NCBI GenBank assembly: GCA_030040825.1
Contig: JASHSY010000035.1
Location: 1-9,378 of the forward strand
Reading direction: 5' to 3'
DNA length: 9,378 nucleotides
Origin: Xanthobacteraceae bacterium
GTDB taxonomy: Bacteria > Pseudomonadota > Alphaproteobacteria > Rhizobiales > Xanthobacteraceae
The notes beneath the pieces are model-generated. The model was given only the letters and a program-made list of their open reading frames with translations. It searched no databases and had not been told where the DNA came from. Made by a program: the position numbers and the translations under genes. Shown in pieces: positions 6,548 through 9,378 of this stretch. Position 1 is the stretch's first letter. Each line of letters starts with the position of its first letter.

Positions 6548-6687
6548 TTAAGAAAATTCCATACCCGGCATCGCGGCGCGCCGAAAGGCCCCTAGCATCG
6601 TACGGTGCGACTTGCCAGGCCAAACCGAACATGATCGTACTCGCTCCGGTTCATCAGCACCAATCGGATGAGCGCGAGCGCCTAACA

Positions 6688-6837
6688 ATGCCAAGCTTGC
6701 TTCGCTTTCTCGCCGTGGTCGCCCTGATCTGCGCGTTTATTTATGGCGGGCTGTACGCACTCGCGCATTTCGTGCAACCGAAGCCGCGCGAGATTTCGGT
6801 CACGATCCCGCCCGATAAATTCTTCAAGAACCGCTGA
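6688..6837 (+). CDS. Conserved-looking 49-residue single-span membrane protein
   Basis: The protein has one strongly hydrophobic segment (about residues 4-27, LLRFLAVVALICAFIYGGLY within it) and a short polar tail with PKPRE (31-35) and IPPDKFFKN (40-48). This suggests a bitopic inner-membrane protein, with no obvious cleavage site. I recall similar very short proteins of unknown function in front of xerD in Bradyrhizobium relatives, but have not checked. I chose ATG 6688 over the in-frame ATG at 6631 because the 19 extra residues are polar and unlike a membrane-protein leader; the ribosome site for either start is poor. Its stop codon lies inside the xerD ribosome site, 11 bp before the xerD ATG, so it probably couples to xerD translation. 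Confidence 0.65.
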   Translation: MPSLLRFLAVVALICAFIYGGLYALAHFVQPKPREISVTIPPDKFFKNR

Positions 6838-6840
6838 GGG
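6836..6840 (+). promoter_or_regulatory. Shine-Dalgarno GAGGG of xerD overlapping the upstream stop codon
   Basis: GAGGG begins inside the TGA (6835-6837) that ends the small membrane-protein gene and lies 8 nt before the xerD ATG at 6849. Ribosomes finishing the small gene would therefore clear or deliver to this site, which is typical of translational coupling. Confidence 0.6.
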
Positions 6841-6848
6841 CGCCGCCA

Positions 6849-7826
6849 ATGGCCGGCAAGATGGCTCAAGCAACCGCGCGCGCAGCTAAACCGTCGGACC
6901 TTCGGCTCACGGCCCTGTTCCTCGACATGCTGGCGGCCGAACGCGGCGCCGAGAAGAACACGCTTGCCGCCTATACCCGCGACCTTGCCGATTTCACCGC
7001 TTATCTCGCCGTTGCCCGGCGCTCGGTGGCGACGGCCGCCACGGACGACTTGCGCGGCTATCTCGGCGACTTGACGCGGCGTGGCATGCAGGCAGCGACA
7101 GTCGCTCGCAAACTTTCGACGATCCGCCAGCTCTATCGCTTTCTTTATATCGAAGGCCGGCGCCGGGACGATCCGGCCGCCGTGCTGCAAGGTCCGAAAC
7201 GCGTCCGCGCATTGCCGAAAACGCTGACGCTGGCTGAAGTGGACCGCCTGCTCAAGGCGGCGGGCCGGACCGATCCGAGAGCCGCACCCGCCACGCGGCT
7301 GCGCGCGGCGCGACTCGCCTGCTTGGTCGAGCTTCTCTATGCCACCGGGCTTCGCGTTTCAGAACTCGTAGCTCTGCCGGTATCCGCGGCACAGCGCGAT
7401 GCACGCGTCATCGTCGTGCGCGGCAAGGGCAACAAGGAACGGCTTGTTCCGCTCAACAATGCCGCCAAGCGCGCCATGGCCGACTACCTGGCGCAACTCG
7501 CGCTGATGCGCGGGCCCGGCGGCGCCGGCTCGAAATGGCTATTCCCCTCCTTCGGCGAGGCGGGTCACCTTACCCGCCAGCACTTCGCCCGCGAGCTCAA
7601 AGCGCTTGCGGCTACCGCCGGATTGCGCCCGGCGCAGTTGAGCCCGCATGTATTACGCCACGCTTTCGCCAGCCATCTCCTGCACAACGGCGCCGATCTG
7701 CGCGTCGTACAGACCCTGCTCGGCCATGCCGACATTTCAACCACGCAAATCTATACACACGTTCTAGAGGAGCGCTTGAAAAGCCTTGTGCGCGATTTGC
7801 ACCCGTTAGGCGACGTGAATAATTGA
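6849..7826 (+). CDS. xerD: Tyrosine recombinase XerD
   Basis: This 325-residue protein is a tyrosine site-specific recombinase which, with XerC at the dif site, resolves chromosome dimers under FtsK control. An N-terminal SAM-like core-binding domain (about 18-105) precedes the catalytic domain (about 120-315). All six catalytic residues are present with the same spacing as in E. coli XerD: Arg169 (TGLRVSEL), Lys193 (RGKGNKER), His267 and Arg270 (SPHVLRH), His293 (LLGHADIS) and Tyr302. It is slightly longer than E. coli XerD (298) because of an N-terminal extension and an Ala/Arg-rich insert near 139-153. Housekeeping XerD is preferred over a phage integrase because of the intact Xer motifs and the housekeeping context, with no attachment repeats or tRNA nearby. 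XerC is the main alternative; I favour XerD because of its usual location beside accA in alphaproteobacteria. Confidence 0.92.
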   Translation: MAGKMAQATARAAKPSDLRLTALFLDMLAAERGAEKNTLAAYTRDLADFTAYLAVARRSVATAATDDLRGYLGDLTRRGMQAATVARKLSTIRQLYRFLYIEGRRRDDPAAVLQGPKRVRALPKTLTLAEVDRLLKAAGRTDPRAAPATRLRAARLACLVELLYATGLRVSELVALPVSAAQRDARVIVVRGKGNKERLVPLNNAAKRAMADYLAQLALMRGPGGAGSKWLFPSFGEAGHLTRQHFARELKALAATAGLRPAQLSPHVLRHAFASHLLHNGADLRVVQTLLGHADISTTQIYTHVLEERLKSLVRDLHPLGDVNN

Positions 7827-7841
7827 TTGATAAAATTTCGG

Positions 7842-7847
7842 TATGAT
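7842..7847 (+). promoter_or_regulatory. -10-like box directly upstream of accA
   Basis: TATGAT (5 of 6 consensus) ends 6 bp before the accA ATG at 7854, in a 27-bp gap without a Shine-Dalgarno sequence. No -35 box is found at 16-18 bp spacing (a TTGATA at 7827-7832 is too close), so promoter activity is uncertain. Confidence 0.2.
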
Positions 7848-7853
7848 TGCGTG

Positions 7854-8810
7854 ATGCGCTCCTATCTCGACTTTGAAAAACCGGTGGCCGAGCTCGAGGC
7901 CAAGATCGAGGAAATGCGCGCGCTGCAAACCGGCGACGACGCTATCGCTATCGGCGAAGAAATCAACCGAATCGAAAGCAAGGCCGATCAAGCGCTCAAG
8001 GAACTCTATGCAGGCCTAACACCGTGGCAAAAGACGCAGGTCGCGCGGCATCCGCAGCGGCCGCATTGCCTCGATTACATCGCCCAACTGATCACCGATT
8101 TTGCTCCCTTGGCCGGCGACCGCACTTACGGCGAAGACGCGGCCATCGTCGGCGGTTTCGGCCGCTTCGGCGGCGAGAGCGTTTGCCTGATCGGCCAGGA
8201 AAAAGGCTCCGACACCGATAGTCGCCTCAAGCACAATTTCGGCATGGCTCGGCCAGAAGGCTATCGCAAGGCGGTCCGGTTGATGGATATGGCCGACCAT
8301 TTCGAAATTCCGGTGATCGCGCTGATCGATACCGCGGGCGCCTATCCCGGCATCGGCGCCGAAGAACGCGGCCAAGCCGAAGCGATCGCTCGCTCGACCG
8401 AAGCGTGCCTGCGCATCGGCGTTCCGAACGTGGCGGCGGTCATCGGTGAAGGCGGTTCAGGCGGCGCGATCGCGATTGCGACTGCCAACCGCGTCATCAT
8501 GCTCGAGCACGCGGTCTACAGCGTGATCTCGCCGGAAGGCGCGGCCTCGATCTTATGGCGCGACACCACCAAGGCGCAGGAGGCGGCTTCGAGCATGAAA
8601 ATCACCGCCCAGGACCTCGTTCGCTTCGGGGTCGTCGACACTGTGGTCGCGGAACCAACCGGTGGAGCACATCGCGACCCAACCGCCACGATCGCCGCTA
8701 CCGGTGAGGCAATCGGCGCGGCGCTCGCCGAATTGCACGGCCTCGATCCTGCGACGATCGTGCGCCTGCGGCGGGAGAAATTCATGGCGATTGGCAAGAC
8801 TCTGGGCTAA
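7854..8810 (+). CDS. accA: Acetyl-CoA carboxylase carboxyltransferase subunit alpha
   Basis: This 318-residue subunit pairs with AccD to transfer the carboxyl group from carboxybiotin to acetyl-CoA, giving malonyl-CoA for fatty acid synthesis. The N-terminal helical part has the family opening MRSYLDFEKPVAELEAK. The crotonase-fold carboxyltransferase core contains GFGRFGGESVCLIGQEKG (101-118), DTAGAYPGIGAEERGQ (159-174) and GEGGSGGAIAI (198-208), whose glycines form the oxyanion hole. Length matches E. coli AccA (319). ATG 7854 is chosen because it gives the exact family N-terminus; an in-frame TTG at 7827, directly after the xerD stop, would add nine residues not seen in the family. The gene follows xerD by 27 bp and may be cotranscribed with it. 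No ribosome site is visible before ATG 7854, which is odd for a highly expressed gene. Confidence 0.97.
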   Translation: MRSYLDFEKPVAELEAKIEEMRALQTGDDAIAIGEEINRIESKADQALKELYAGLTPWQKTQVARHPQRPHCLDYIAQLITDFAPLAGDRTYGEDAAIVGGFGRFGGESVCLIGQEKGSDTDSRLKHNFGMARPEGYRKAVRLMDMADHFEIPVIALIDTAGAYPGIGAEERGQAEAIARSTEACLRIGVPNVAAVIGEGGSGGAIAIATANRVIMLEHAVYSVISPEGAASILWRDTTKAQEAASSMKITAQDLVRFGVVDTVVAEPTGGAHRDPTATIAATGEAIGAALAELHGLDPATIVRLRREKFMAIGKTLG

Positions 8811-8878
8811 GGCGATGGGGGGCTCCCGGTTAGTTTTCGCCCGCCACATTCATGCCTGGATTGATCCCCCGTTGACGG

Positions 8879-8897
8879 GCCCCCGCGCGCAGGGGGC
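8879..8897 (+). terminator. GC hairpin downstream of accA
   Basis: GCCCCC and GGGGGC form a 6-bp all-GC stem around a 7-nt loop, 68 bp after the accA stop. No run of T follows (GTATCC), so it is at best a weak or Rho-assisted terminator or an RNA-stabilising hairpin. Confidence 0.3.
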
Positions 8898-8924
8898 GTA
8901 TCCGGATAAATATTGGTTTTGGCT

Positions 8925-8946
8925 GGTAAATTTGCGGAAATTTACC
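8925..8946. repeat. Perfect 22-bp AT-rich palindrome, possible operator
   Basis: GGTAAATTT-GCGG-AAATTTACC is a perfect inverted repeat with 9-bp arms and a 4-bp centre, followed at once by TTAA (8947-8950). It sits 79 bp upstream of the L,D-transpeptidase start inside a non-coding gap. Its AT-rich arms stand out in GC-rich DNA and it has no T tract beyond, so a dimer-binding operator is more plausible than a terminator. The binding protein is unknown. Confidence 0.45.
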
Positions 8947-8954
8947 TTAAGTTC

Positions 8955-8971
8955 AGGACCGCCATGGTCCT
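8955..8971. repeat. Short inverted repeat between the palindrome and the last gene
   Basis: AGGACC-GCCAT-GGTCCT is a perfect 6-bp inverted repeat with a 5-nt centre. It may fold in the leader of the downstream mRNA or be chance; nothing else supports a role. Confidence 0.25.
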
Positions 8972-9012
8972 CATTCTGAGCAGCAGACGCGTCGGCTTGC
9001 GAAAGCCACTTT

Positions 9013-9019
9013 GGAAGGA
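9013..9019 (+). promoter_or_regulatory. Shine-Dalgarno GGAAGGA that selects a TTG start
   Basis: GGAAGGA ends 6 nt before the TTG at 9026. This is the best ribosome site in the right half of the window and supports TTG 9026 as the start rather than the in-frame TTG at 9074, which has no such sequence. Confidence 0.6.
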
Positions 9020-9025
9020 TAACGA

Positions 9026-9378
9026 TTGACGAACGATGGTACGGGGACCGTCCATCAGTCGGGGAGTTTCGGTTTGAACCGCGCCAGCCTGCGCCGAGCG
9101 TTGACGCTATCGGCTGTTGTCGCCGCTGGCCTGACGCTCGCCGGTTGTTTCGGCGAAGATTCCTACGAGCTGCCCACGCGTGCGATGAAAGAATTGTCGC
9201 CGCAGATGGTGTCATTGCTCGAACAGAAACATATGCCCAAGGATTCCCCGATCCTGGTGCGCATCTTCAAAGAAGAGTCTGAACTCGAAGTCTGGAAGCA
9301 GGACGACACCGGCCGCTTCCAGATTTTGAAAGTTTATCCGATTTGCCGTTGGTCGGGCGATCTCGGGCCGAAGGTGCA
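9026..9378 (+). CDS. L,D-transpeptidase (YkuD/YafK-type) lipoprotein, N-terminal part (runs off right edge)
   Basis: The frame is open from TTG 9026 to the window edge (117 full codons); an in-frame TAA at 9020-9022 bounds it upstream. A basic stretch (Arg19-Arg24), a hydrophobic segment (25-38) and the lipobox LAGC with Cys41 predict a lipoprotein processed by signal peptidase II. After a short linker, the segment from Pro68 onward (SPILVRIFKEESELEVWKQD, then FQILKVYPICRWSGDLGPKV) matches the start of the catalytic domain of YafK-like L,D-transpeptidases as I remember them. Such enzymes make 3-3 peptidoglycan crosslinks, attach proteins to murein or act on such bonds. The catalytic HxxGxxxxxxxxSxGC(I/V)R-type motif would lie beyond the window, so activity cannot be judged. 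The unusually long 24-residue stretch before the hydrophobic core could mean that a later start is used; TTG 9074 would give a more typical lipoprotein signal. Confidence 0.78.
   Translation, partial: MTNDGTGTVHQSGSFGLNRASLRRALTLSAVVAAGLTLAGCFGEDSYELPTRAMKELSPQMVSLLEQKHMPKDSPILVRIFKEESELEVWKQDDTGRFQILKVYPICRWSGDLGPKV

Noticed and set aside
6548..6687. Promoters in the aroK/small-gene divergent region
   Set aside because: Candidate boxes in both directions (for example TTGGCC with TACGAT on the minus strand) have poor matches or wrong spacing, so none is called.
6849..7826. Phage or genomic-island integrase
   Set aside because: The gene has intact Xer-type motifs and spacing, stands between housekeeping genes, and has no tRNA, attachment repeat or other mobile gene nearby.

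Overview
The window is ordinary chromosomal DNA from a GC-rich alphaproteobacterium, most likely a Hyphomicrobiales member near Bradyrhizobium, Rhodopseudomonas or Xanthobacteraceae. The evidence is the strong alphaproteobacterial character of CobS, CobT, AroB, AroK, XerD and AccA, and a gene order (cobT-cobS-J protein-bolA, a CBS-domain transporter-aroB-aroK, then xerD-accA-L,D-transpeptidase) that I recall as typical of that group. No search was run, so the placement rests on recognition only.

Layout. Positions 1-2888 run on the minus strand: a C-terminal J-domain protein (2250-2888), then cobS (1139-2125), then cobT (1-1119, cut by the left edge). CobS and CobT are the AAA+ and MIDAS-type partners of the aerobic cobalt chelatase; the large subunit CobN is not here. 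bolA (2966-3235) reads the other way from a compact 77-bp divergent promoter region. A small unknown minus-strand gene (3156-3443) converges on bolA and overlaps its 3' end. From 6547 down to 3514 on the minus strand lies a tight operon, aroK-aroB-CNNM/CBS-domain protein, with both junctions being 4-bp ATGA overlaps and a candidate intrinsic terminator at 3469-3488. Divergent from aroK, the plus strand carries a 49-residue single-span membrane protein (6688-6837), xerD (6849-7826) and accA (7854-8810). After a 215-bp gap holding three inverted repeats, the window ends inside a TTG-started lipoprotein of the YkuD-type L,D-transpeptidase family (9026 to edge).

The genes serve separate housekeeping roles: cobalt insertion into the corrin ring, chaperone and Fe-S or stress roles, divalent cation handling, the shikimate pathway, chromosome dimer resolution, malonyl-CoA synthesis and the cell wall. 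I found no mobile element, CRISPR array, tRNA, rRNA or defence system. The points most worth a second look are the back-to-back promoters between the J-protein gene and bolA, which would give leaderless or nearly leaderless mRNAs, the perfect 9-bp-arm palindrome upstream of the L,D-transpeptidase gene, and the antisense coding overlap at the bolA 3' end. I do not see convincing evidence for a new multi-gene system.
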